From NCBI GenBank assembly GCA_022448265.1, contig JAKVCC010000009.1:21137-85136 (forward strand): a DNA stretch of 64,000 nt, in the 5' to 3' direction. The notes below the pieces were generated by a model. It saw only the letters and a program-made list of their open reading frames with translations, was not told the DNA's origin and did not search any database. Shown here one piece after another: positions 1 to 7,036 of the stretch (positions are counted from its first letter, which is position 1; the number at the start of each line of letters is the position of its first letter). This stretch comes from Pirellulales bacterium. GTDB taxonomy: Bacteria; Planctomycetota; Planctomycetia; Pirellulales; Lacipirellulaceae. A program made the translations under genes and the position numbers.

Positions 1-424
1 CCTGCCGCGTGGCGACGATTCCCGCCCGGATTCCATGCTGATAGTTTTGACCCCACTCAGAAAAGGGTAGGGGGCGGCCATGGACGCAAACGGTTGGGCT
101 AGTAGTGGTCCGTGCGCTGCCCGGCGTCACGAGACAAACAATGCCCCAATCGTCCCCGGCAGCGAACTGCGCGCTGTTGTGCTTCAAAAAATCCTGGATG
201 GCCTGGGCAACCTCGGCGCATAGCGGCTCAGCTTCCCAGCCGACGATTCCAAGCGAGCGGCGGAGCCGGTCCAAATGGTCGTCCACGCGAAAAACCTGGC
301 CGGCAAAGGTGCGCAATCGTTCGACAACAGAGGCTCCCAGCAAAAAACCGGCGTCGTCCAGCGGAATCGCCAGTTCGTTCTCCGGGAGCCAAGAGCCGCT
401 GAAGTAGGCGAAAGGGGTGGGCAT
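1..424 (-). CDS. Class IV aminotransferase (BCAT / D-amino acid aminotransferase / ADC lyase fold), 3' part cut by window edge
   Basis: The frame is open from an ATG at 422-424 (minus) to the left edge and gives 141 residues. The N-terminus begins MPTPFAYFSG and contains the family signature region DDAGFLLGASVVERLRTF around residues 24-41, followed by RVDDHLDRLRRSL. This is the small N-terminal domain of fold-type IV PLP enzymes, which covers branched-chain aminotransferases, D-amino acid aminotransferases and aminodeoxychorismate lyases. The PLP-binding lysine normally lies further downstream and is outside the window, so the exact activity cannot be chosen. The gene is transcribed in the same direction as the hydrolase at 570-1682, about 145 bp away. 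The family call is firm; the substrate is open. Confidence 0.8.
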   Translation of the reverse strand, partial: MPTPFAYFSGSWLPENELAIPLDDAGFLLGASVVERLRTFAGQVFRVDDHLDRLRRSLGIVGWEAEPLCAEVAQAIQDFLKHNSAQFAAGDDWGIVCLVTPGSARTTTSPTVCVHGRPLPFSEWGQNYQHGIRAGIVATRQ

Positions 425-569
425 GGTATGGAGGGTGGGGGTCTGTTGGGCTTCTCGGCCGATGGATTGACTATGGCCAAATGATCAATGGCCAAAGTCC
501 CTGCCGCCAGTAGCGGGGCATGTTGAACGCTGGAGGGGGGGCACGCGTCAGCCTATGGCACTAGTGCAC

Positions 570-1682
570 CTAGGGCAACCGTTCCCATATAGTTGCCACG
601 CGTTCCAGCGGGGGCTCGCTGGTTTCGGCCAATAGTTGGTGCCACAGGGTGCCCATCTTTTTAGAGGCCTTCAAGTACTCGGCAAGCCCATGGTTTCGGC
701 CCACTGGGTTTGTGAAATTGACCTCTCTTACGCGAACCTTCGCTGGTCGTAAGGTCCCGGCATGCTCGATGCCCGTGCGGCCTAACGCATGCACTCGCCC
801 GCGCCCGTTACTGAGATGGTAAAATCGCATGGCAGGGTCTTGTCTGTTGGTTGATAGTACCAAACGTTCCAAGTGGTTAGTGGACCGTCCGTATTCGTTG
901 CCGGGCTGAATCCAGTCAACGTCGTAAGCCGCTGCGATGAGTGCTGCGCGGATGGCAGGCCGCTCGCGCCCACGAGGCGACGGGAGTCGCCGGTGGTCGA
1001 GCGCGCCTCCGCCGGCTAGGTGCAAGGCTCCGCTCACGATACGCGCGCCGTAGCTATAGCCTATCAGCGCAATCTGGGAGTTGCGTGGCAGTTGGTCGAG
1101 GAACCAGCCCAGCTGCCACGCTGCCGGCGCTGTGTAGGTGGCTTTTACGCGGAAGTCCTTGACCGGGCCGGGGATTGGAGTGGAGGGCCAGGACCAAATG
1201 ATAAAGCGTATCGGGTCGGTTAGATTGCCATCTGTTCTTAGCGAACGATACACATTTAGCCCGCGGGCCTGGTCCTTGCCTGGAGGGACTCGATTTCCGT
1301 GCACGTAGATTATCGTCGAATGGCAAGGACCGGAATCTGCCAATAGGGCGCGCCAATCCATGGTTTGCCAGGTTGGTTGTCCGCGACCATCGATTTTCAG
1401 GCGTTGGCAGTGGAGCCCTTTGCGGAGTCGTGGTGGGTCGCAAACGGTGCCCACCGATCGGGTGCTGAGCAGGACAATCTCATCGCCGCGTGCGGCGGAG
1501 CTCAGCTCGCGAAATAACGGCTCGGCCGCGTTGCAGCTCGCCGGGACGTTTTGCAACGCCCCGAACAACACCCAGCTAACCACGAGGGCTTGGCGCCATC
1601 CAGTCAGGCGCCCTTCAATCGGACAATCTGGAACCGGGTTTTTTGCAAAGTTTGTATTCATCGCCTGCTGCGCGGGAATCAT
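570..1682 (-). CDS. Exported alpha/beta hydrolase-fold protein
   Basis: This is a 370-residue protein. A hydrophobic stretch near residues 30-50 suggests a signal peptide or anchor. The core carries STIIYVHGNR, which matches the oxyanion-loop region of alpha/beta hydrolases (HGN after a hydrophobic strand), and later IALIGYSYGARIVSG, a nucleophile elbow with Ser in G-Y-S-Y-G. A downstream VREVNFTNPVGRNHGLAEYL segment could supply the catalytic His. The family also includes planctomycete proteins of unknown substrate, and nothing here indicates one. ATG at 1680-1682 is used; an in-frame ATG at 1659-1661 is an equally plausible start because neither has a strong ribosome binding site. A perfect 16-bp palindrome lies about 80 bp upstream. 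Confidence 0.7.
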   Translation of the reverse strand: MIPAQQAMNTNFAKNPVPDCPIEGRLTGWRQALVVSWVLFGALQNVPASCNAAEPLFRELSSAARGDEIVLLSTRSVGTVCDPPRLRKGLHCQRLKIDGRGQPTWQTMDWRALLADSGPCHSTIIYVHGNRVPPGKDQARGLNVYRSLRTDGNLTDPIRFIIWSWPSTPIPGPVKDFRVKATYTAPAAWQLGWFLDQLPRNSQIALIGYSYGARIVSGALHLAGGGALDHRRLPSPRGRERPAIRAALIAAAYDVDWIQPGNEYGRSTNHLERLVLSTNRQDPAMRFYHLSNGRGRVHALGRTGIEHAGTLRPAKVRVREVNFTNPVGRNHGLAEYLKASKKMGTLWHQLLAETSEPPLERVATIWERLP

Positions 1683-2208
1683 CCAGAATGGTCAACCGTG
1701 ACAACCAAGTCCGCCAGATACCGGACACTGCTTAGGAGGCTAATGTCTTTGAGCGTTTCAAACGTCTAGACGTTTCTATAGCATCCGACCACGATGCACC
1801 TTCCAGGCGTAAATGGCCTAGCGTCAGGCGCACACTCCGTGTGGTCACAAGCAAGGGTAGCACATAATAAACACGCAGGTCAGAATTTTGTTGTAGAAAA
1901 AAAACGAAGTTGAATTTGCACATCATCTTTTCGTGTTGTAGAGTTGTACGACCTACCGTTTCGTCGTTGCTGCCTGCCTTCCTGGTACTTACAGTTGGTA
2001 TAGGAAGCGCAACCGTTACCAGCCCCCGCCCCAGCACGAAACAAAAAGACGATCCACAAGTTACCAGTGAATCCAATTCCCGCACGACTCGTCTCGCGCG
2101 GGGGTGTTATTGGGCTCACAGCTGACCGTGCGGTCGCCTGAAAACCCGCCCCCCCCCCCGGGCCCGGGCGGTGCCCACCCCCGGGTGTGCTCCGTGGAGT
2201 TTGCTGCG
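1683..2208. other. Intergenic region, divergent, with palindrome and C-tract
   Basis: No convincing gene is seen. Open frames here lack codon-usage support and overlap each other. The region separates the minus-strand hydrolase from the plus-strand lipoprotein. It contains the palindrome at 1760-1775 and an uninterrupted run of 11 C at 2149-2159. The run is followed by a GC-rich self-complementary stretch (GGGCCCGGG and CCCCCGGG) about 50 nt before the lipoprotein start. Confidence 0.5.
1760..1775. promoter_or_regulatory. Perfect 16-bp palindrome, candidate operator
   Basis: AAACGTCTAGACGTTT is its own reverse complement. It overlaps a second inverted repeat, CGTTT-C-AAACG, at 1754-1764. It lies about 80 bp upstream of the hydrolase start at 1682, which fits a dimeric repressor or activator site. 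No regulator is encoded next to it, so this is inferred from symmetry and position only. Confidence 0.35.
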
Positions 2209-2661
2209 ATGCGCAAAACAGGAATTCTTTTGGCGCTGGCGATTGTGACGATCGCCACGAGCGGTTGTTGCCGAAGTTGCCGTAACTTATTCCGCCGGGG
2301 CGCCCCATGTGGAACGACCACTCTTACCCCGGCCATGATGGGACCCCTGAGAGCGTTGCGCGGTCCGATGTTCGGGCAACCCCGCGTGGGTCCGGGCGTG
2401 GTGCCTCAGATGTTCATGCCTCAGCAACCATGCTGCCCGGAGTCCATTACCGAGTACCCTTGCTGCGATCCATGTTCCCCTATTGGTATGCCGTGCAATC
2501 TCGGATTGGGTGTTCCCGGAGCCTGTGATTGCGAAGTCGTTGGCCAGGGAGAATGGTTTGGCGGCTATGGCGAAAGCAGCGAGGGCGACGCTAAGAGCGG
2601 GCCGCAGGACACGGAAACGCAGGCCGACAGTAATAAGGATCCCTATCCCGAGGGTGGCTGA
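2209..2661 (+). CDS. Small Cys/Pro-rich lipoprotein
   Basis: ATG at 2209 gives 150 residues. The N-terminus MRKTGILLALAIVTIATSGC is a type II signal peptide with lipobox ATSGC, so the mature protein should begin at a lipidated Cys near residue 20. The body is rich in Cys, Pro, Gly and Met (PQQPCCPESITEYPCCDPCS) and ends in a hydrophilic Gly/Asp/Glu tail. An upstream extension is open but encodes an implausible Pro-rich stretch from the GC-rich leader, so the internal ATG is chosen. A purine-rich GTGGAG sits at a usable distance. Such short Cys-rich lipoproteins are common in planctomycetes and have no known function. A rho-independent terminator follows at 2802-2848. Confidence 0.65.
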   Translation: MRKTGILLALAIVTIATSGCCRSCRNLFRRGAPCGTTTLTPAMMGPLRALRGPMFGQPRVGPGVVPQMFMPQQPCCPESITEYPCCDPCSPIGMPCNLGLGVPGACDCEVVGQGEWFGGYGESSEGDAKSGPQDTETQADSNKDPYPEGG

Positions 2662-2801
2662 GGCGCTGCGAGAAAATTAAGCCCTACTAAGCGTGGCGGA
2701 TAATTATTCTGGCAGGGAGTACAAGCTCCCGCTTCCCAGCCACATGGGCCTGCCAGACTGGCCGCCGCGTGATGGAAAACTTTGGCGAACCTATTTTTTG
2801 T

Positions 2802-2848
2802 AACCGCTCGCGTCGTGCCATCCTGAACACGACCGGGCGGTTTTTTTT
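2802..2848 (+). terminator. Rho-independent terminator
   Basis: AACCGC pairs with GCGGTT, and an inner GTCGTG pairs with CACGAC. The structure runs directly into eight T residues (2841-2848). It lies 140 bp after the lipoprotein stop and reads in its direction. Confidence 0.65.
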
Positions 2849-2914
2849 GTTTCGAAAACGGTGCACAGGTCCAGTTTGTCAAACTTTCTGGCACACCGTT
2901 GCGCGGCATGCGTT

Positions 2915-2960
2915 CATCATGCGGAGCATGATGTCTACAATCGCGCATCACATTTAGTGT
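2915..2960 (+). repeat. Copy 1 of a two-copy intergenic double-hairpin motif
   Basis: The first element is a perfect 8-bp hairpin, CATCATGC-GGA-GCATGATG, at 2915-2933. It is followed by CTACAAT and a second, weaker inverted repeat around TCACATTTAGTGT. Positions 2917-2960 align without gaps to 27441-27484 with 34 of 44 identical bases. Function is unknown; it could be a small RNA piece, a mobile palindromic repeat or a protein-binding site. Confidence 0.45.
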
Positions 2961-3034
2961 ATTGATTGTCCTGTTGACGGCTTTCGAAAAATATTGCAGA
3001 CCGAGCGCCAAGAAGCGAATGCAGCTGTGGCTCA

Positions 3035-3064
3035 TTAACGGTGCAAAGCTCTATAGACTATAAT
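3035..3064 (+). promoter_or_regulatory. Candidate sigma70-type promoter for the transglutaminase-like gene
   Basis: A perfect TATAAT at 3059-3064 is preceded by TTAACG (3035-3040) with an 18-bp spacer. The predicted start of transcription would leave a leader of roughly 17 nt before the ATG at 3088, with GGAG at 3077-3080 as ribosome binding site. Confidence 0.4.
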
Positions 3065-3087
3065 GAAGATGTCCCTGGAGTCCTCTC

Positions 3088-4089
3088 ATGATCCGCCCCG
3101 CTGTGTTTACTGTGTGCGCTGCCTTGGGCGCCGGTGTGGGCATCTCCGCGGTGGCGCAAATCAAGTCCGATATAGACCCGTATCGCCGTCATGGATCGAC
3201 CCAGGTAAGTGAGTATCGGGTGGGCGCTTCGATCACTGCTACCCAGGGCGCCATCAGAAATGTTGTGGCCATGGTGGCGGTTCCACTAGAGTGCGATGAG
3301 CAGGCCGTGCAGGTCGCCGCCGAAGATGTCACGTCGCACTGCAAAGAGGTCCAGTACCGGCTACTTCGTGAGGGAGGGGCTCGCCAGTTGCTGATTTCGA
3401 TTCCCTATTTGCCGGCGGGTGAGGAAGCCCATGCCCTGATCACGTTTGAAGTTCGTACCAGTACCATCCTGCCACCCGCCGATACCTCGGATTTGCGGAT
3501 ACCGGTCAAACCAGACCGCGCGCTCAAGCGCTATTTGGGTCGTAGTCCGTACATCGAAACCAATCATGGGAAGATTAAAAAAGTCGCCCGTGCGATTTTT
3601 GCTGAGCTTGCCCCAGAACTCCCAGGGCAGGTGGCGGAGTCGCCTGCGGGGCCAATGAACGACTGGCAGCGCGTGGAAGCCATCTATGAGTACGTGCTTA
3701 GCCATGTCGAATACGTGGAAGGCGACGACAAAGGGGCCGTGCAGACATTGCAAGATGGTATGGGCGACTGCCAGAATATCAGCGCACTATTTATTGCCAT
3801 CTGTCGTACCAACAAGATTCCGGCTCGCATCGTTTGGGTTCACGAGCATAGCTACGCTGAATTTTGTTTGCAGGACGGCGAAGGCCGTCTGCACTGGTTT
3901 CCAGTCGAGTCGGCCGGCACCCGCGCCTTTGGAGCAATGCCCCTGGCGCGCACGATCTTGCAGAAGGGCGACAATTTTAAGGTTCCTGAGCGCCGCAAGG
4001 CGCTCCGCTACGCGTCCAACTTGATGGTCGCCGAAGGCCTGCCGGGGAGCGGCAAACCGAGCGTGCGGTATATTCAGGATCAGCTTTGA
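3088..4089 (+). CDS. Exported transglutaminase-like (papain-fold) protein
   Basis: This is a 333-residue protein with a signal peptide (about residues 1-23, ending SAVAQ). The C-terminal half holds the transglutaminase-like core: WQRVEAIYEYVLSHVEYVEG, then MGDCQNISALFIAICR with the candidate catalytic Cys, and HEHSYAEFCL with the candidate His, followed by HWFPVE. In this family (transglut_core) the Cys-His-Asp triad may act as a peptidase or amidase as well as a transglutaminase, so the reaction is not fixed. The N-terminal half resembles the beta-sandwich that often precedes this core in bacterial proteins. It stands alone on the plus strand with its own candidate promoter. GGAG lies 7 nt before the start. 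Confidence 0.8.
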   Translation: MIRPAVFTVCAALGAGVGISAVAQIKSDIDPYRRHGSTQVSEYRVGASITATQGAIRNVVAMVAVPLECDEQAVQVAAEDVTSHCKEVQYRLLREGGARQLLISIPYLPAGEEAHALITFEVRTSTILPPADTSDLRIPVKPDRALKRYLGRSPYIETNHGKIKKVARAIFAELAPELPGQVAESPAGPMNDWQRVEAIYEYVLSHVEYVEGDDKGAVQTLQDGMGDCQNISALFIAICRTNKIPARIVWVHEHSYAEFCLQDGEGRLHWFPVESAGTRAFGAMPLARTILQKGDNFKVPERRKALRYASNLMVAEGLPGSGKPSVRYIQDQL

Positions 4090-4184
4090 TTCTGATCTTT
4101 GGATTGGGCGGGTGGAGGATTTGAGACGTGTATTTTTTGGCGTTACCAGTAGGCTTTCATGTGAGGCCGCAGCCCCAGATGCTT

Positions 4185-4730
4185 TCAGCGAAGCGCGGCC
4201 AACTCCCGATCCAGTACGCTTTCTATGCCGCGGAGCCGGTGACTTGACCAGATGGCGCTGCCTCCCGATCCGAAGATGATTACCGTCGGATAGATTTGAA
4301 TGCCCAGCATATCAAGTGTGGGGTGGGCGCCGTAGCCCACCGGCCACGTGAATCCGTCGATCGAGTCAACAAACTCTTTGAGTGGGGCGAGCTCTTGTTC
4401 CGAGTCGGGCGTGAGTCCCACAAAGGCCACGCCTTGTGGCTGGTAGGTGGCGACCAACTCGGCCAGGTCCGGCATGGCGGTCCGGCATGGGGGGCAATCC
4501 ATGAACCAGCAGTCGACCACTACAATTCGATTGGCCAGAGCGCTGGGGGAGGGCAGGGTGGGCGCATTGAGCCAACCGGCGGCCAGCATCTCCGGGAGCG
4601 GCGTGCCCACTGGCACCGGCATCTGCCCCTTGGAGCCTCGCTGAATCACGATCAGCATGGCCATAACCGTAACGATAAATCCCCAGAACAGAAGCCCGCC
4701 CGCCGGGCGGGGCTGCGACTCTTCATGCAT
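4185..4730 (-). CDS. Membrane-anchored TlpA/ResA-like thioredoxin
   Basis: This is a 181-residue protein. Residues about 12-30 form one transmembrane anchor, so the thioredoxin domain should face the periplasmic side. The domain carries VVVDCWFMDCPPCRTAMPDL, with a C-P-P-C active site, and a cis-Pro loop IYPTVIIFG near the C-terminus, as in TlpA/ResA/DsbE-type thiol reductases. Length and layout are normal for the family. It is the last gene of a minus-strand group that also contains the UGA-interrupted thioredoxin-like protein at 5243-6427, so a shared role in exported thiol chemistry is possible but inferred. Confidence 0.8.
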   Translation of the reverse strand: MHEESQPRPAGGLLFWGFIVTVMAMLIVIQRGSKGQMPVPVGTPLPEMLAAGWLNAPTLPSPSALANRIVVVDCWFMDCPPCRTAMPDLAELVATYQPQGVAFVGLTPDSEQELAPLKEFVDSIDGFTWPVGYGAHPTLDMLGIQIYPTVIIFGSGGSAIWSSHRLRGIESVLDRELAALR

Positions 4731-4772
4731 GGCCTATTCCAATCGAGCCCAATCCAATCAACACAAGTCCAT

Positions 4773-5228
4773 TCAACGATTAACACGACCCAAGCCGCTG
4801 CAGCAGATTCCCACCAGGGCTAGCAGCAGAGCCGAAGGCTCGGGTACCGCTGCGGTGGATGCCACAGCCAAGCTGGGCGGGCCACCAAAATCTCCCAGTA
4901 TTTGCATGAGATCCGCACCGTCCACGTCGTCGTCGCCATCCGCGTCGCTGGGCACGGGCGGAGGAGGCGTGCCGGTCAATCCGGAATTAGTTTCCCAGAT
5001 CGCCAGGTCGATCCCGTTGACGATGTCATCGCCATCTAGCATCGCGCCCGGCAACAGATCGAACGCTGGAGGCTGGATCTCCGAATAAGGGTGAACGTCA
5101 CCATAGATGTCGAGAATAGAATTAACAACCGGCCCACACAGGGAACTAGACCTCATTGATAGGCTCCGAGCCTGACTTTGCATGCGATTGTAAGAACTGA
5201 ACTTGCCAATGTCTAACAAGAATTGCAT
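4773..5228 (-). CDS. PEP-CTERM protein with dockerin-like repeats, probably a 5'-truncated remnant
   Basis: The C-terminus shows the tripartite PEP-CTERM sorting signal: VPEPSALLLALVGICC with a hydrophobic segment and a short basic end (GRVNR). Before it are two Asp-rich calcium-loop segments, DGDDIVNGIDLAIWE and DADGDDDVDGADLMQIL, spaced like the duplicated loops seen before such tails in planctomycetes. The first 60 or so residues do not look like a signal peptide, although PEP-CTERM substrates are normally exported. The next gene upstream starts only 15 bp away. This suggests the tail end of a formerly larger protein. It lies 42 bp upstream of the TlpA-like gene on the same strand. Confidence 0.5.
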   Translation of the reverse strand: MQFLLDIGKFSSYNRMQSQARSLSMRSSSLCGPVVNSILDIYGDVHPYSEIQPPAFDLLPGAMLDGDDIVNGIDLAIWETNSGLTGTPPPPVPSDADGDDDVDGADLMQILGDFGGPPSLAVASTAAVPEPSALLLALVGICCSGLGRVNR

Positions 5229-5242
5229 TCGGTGGGGACGGA

Positions 5243-6427
5243 TTACGAATCGGTATCGATCGATTCGAGTGCCGCGCGCAGCGGAATGTTACGCTGGCGG
5301 TTGTGCATGCGGTCAAACCGGGGGTAGGTCCCCTCGAACGTGCCGCGGAGCGCCGAGAAATTATTGGTCCCCTGAGGGTAGGCGAGTAGTAGCGCAAGCT
5401 TGCCGGTGTAGCTAAAGTGGTCATCGCCTTCGTCAGTTAGGGTGATGGTGCCGGTGAGTACCATAAGCCGGTGCTTGCCACGGCGGCCGGCCGGGGTGAG
5501 CGTGAGCGTGCCTTCGACCGAGGCGATCCGGTACGCCTCCTTGGTCTGTGGGTTGGTTCGCTCCATCACGCCGGGAGGGTAGACCTGACTGAGCCAGCCA
5601 CTGAGATCTGCAGCGTCGAGGGTGCGCGCCTCGCTTGACCAGGCCAAGAGTTCACGCTGGCCGCCGGTGATCGGCACGGCCTCGACGGTTGGTGCGCTGT
5701 AGGCCAGCATGCGGTTGTCCTCGAGCGTACACAGGATACGGACCGCCGGCGCGCCCGCCAGGTCGGGGAGGACGACCTGGCGGACTCTGCGCCGGCGGTT
5801 GGTGAGGTTCAACTGTTTGGTGGCAAGCTGGATCTCGCGGGCAGTATAAGCCGCCAAAGTTTGCGGGCCACGGCCCGGGTGTTGAAAGCCATCGAACCAG
5901 TGCACCAGGTTTCCTTCGGAGTCAAGAATCGCAATATCCACATTGCTTTGCCGCTGGCGGTGTTCTTGTGGCGAGCGCGGCTCAAAAGTTTTTTGCTGTT
6001 GACCGGGGCGGGGTTTATAACCGGCGCGAAATTTTTGCTGCCATACGGTGCGTATGGCCTCGGGCAGATCGGGATCGTCTCGGTGGCCATGCCACGAGGT
6101 CACAATATAGGGCTGCAGTGCGCGCACCACGGCAGCATTGACAAGTGAGGTCCCCCGGACCTGGGTAGCAGTAGCTCAGCAATGTCCGGAGGTGATATCG
6201 CCGTAGCGGGCATGGATCACGATCAGGCATACCGGCCGGTTCTCAAGGAGCGCGCGGTCTTGGGCGGCCGTAAGCGACTTCGCCCAGTCGAGCCGGTACA
6301 TAGCGAGCTGGTCGTCATCGGGGCGGATGGCATTGTAGCGGGCCAGCAGTTGCCCCACGTCTGGCTGATCGGCCAGTGCCGTGCCGGTGGTGAGCATAGT
6401 GAGCAGCGTGCAGACTATAAATCGCAT
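5243..6427 (-). CDS. Exported thioredoxin-like protein with an in-frame UGA after Cys (candidate selenoprotein or interrupted gene)
   Basis: ATG at 6425-6427 is preceded by AAGGAGAACGTG, a strong ribosome binding site. Residues 1-20 form a signal peptide (MRFIVCTLLTMLTTGTALA). The frame runs to codon 83 (TGC, Cys), then TGA at 6176-6178 (codon 84), then stays open in the same frame to 5243, giving 394 codons including the TGA. The sequence around it is PVCLIVIHARYGDITSGHC-TGA-ATATQ, which resembles a thioredoxin-fold strand followed by a redox motif. Downstream are YIVTSWHGH and a beta-rich C-terminal half with no family I recognise. A perfect stem-loop 19 nt after the TGA fits a bacterial SECIS. 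It may therefore encode Cys-Sec. Alternatives are a nonsense mutation (CGA or TGG to TGA), a sequencing error, or a restart at GTG 6130. No selenocysteine machinery is in this window. Confidence 0.6.
6148..6162 (-). promoter_or_regulatory. SECIS-like stem-loop downstream of the in-frame UGA
   Basis: On the minus strand AGGTCC-GGG-GGACCT forms a perfect 6-bp stem with a GGG loop. The apical loop begins 20 nt after the TGA at 6176-6178 (19-nt spacer). From memory, bacterial SECIS elements need an upper stem of at least 4 bp, a loop of 3-14 nt with G in one of its first two positions, and a 16-37 nt spacer; all are met here. A GC-rich 6-bp hairpin can also occur by chance. Confidence 0.4.
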
Positions 6428-6737
6428 CACGTTCTCCTTGGGCATGATTTGCGCGGGGAACTTCCGGCGTAGCGGTAAAACCAGCGCGCAGTGAGGCGGC
6501 ATTAAATAAAACCCCGCCGAGCCCAAAAGGTTCCGTGGATTTTTGGGCGGGGACTCGAATGCCTCTGGCTACGATCGCGATCTCGTTCAACTCGTCGTGG
6601 TTCATGTCGCCCACCGCTGTCCAGGTCGACTCTGTCTTGTCCCGCTCAAAATTTGCCAGCAGCGTGCGGTGGATACGCGGGGTGGTCTCCGGGCCGCCGG
6701 GTCCGCAACCAGACGCAAAGATCAAAAAATCAGCCAA
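6315..6737 (-). CDS. Possible small lipoprotein
   Basis: The frame begins at a TTG and reads ADFLIFASGCGPGGP, in which FASGC looks like a lipobox. Counting from an in-frame ATT at 6755 the N-terminus would be IVSTFVLADFLIFASGC, a plausible lipoprotein signal. The middle part (TWTAVGDMNHDELNEIAIVARGI) has protein-like composition. The last 37 or so codons overlap the start of the next gene (ATG 6427), which is unusual, and no ATG start exists. It may be a real small lipoprotein with a rare start, a decayed gene, or chance. Confidence 0.3.
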   Translation of the reverse strand: MADFLIFASGCGPGGPETTPRIHRTLLANFERDKTESTWTAVGDMNHDELNEIAIVARGIRVPAQKSTEPFGLGGVLFNAASLRAGFTATPEVPRANHAQGERDAIYSLHAAHYAHHRHGTGRSARRGATAGPLQCHPPR

Positions 6738-7036
6738 GACGAAAGTGGAAACAATTTACCAGTTGAAATGCCCAATCTCGGCTAATGCAGAAGAGGAGAA
6801 AAAAAGAGATGAGCAGCCCAGGCTGCAAGGTAACTTTGCAAGGCCCTGTACTCAGGGATTTAATAGAGGCCATTGAAATCAACGTACCTAGCCCGCAGGC
6901 ACAGAAAATCCCTAGCAAGGTTGCCCAGCGGAGGCGCCTAAGCGTGAGTCAACAGAAAAAAAGCCAGTCGTTAGGCAGCCAATCAACACCATGATATTGG
7001 GCCACACGCGCGGTGTAAGCATGTATGGCGACTGGA

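Noticed and set aside
1880-2308. Minus-strand frame of 142 codons over the spacer and lipoprotein start
   Set aside because: Low-complexity Pro/Gly product from the GC-rich leader; it overlaps a lipoprotein with a good signal peptide.
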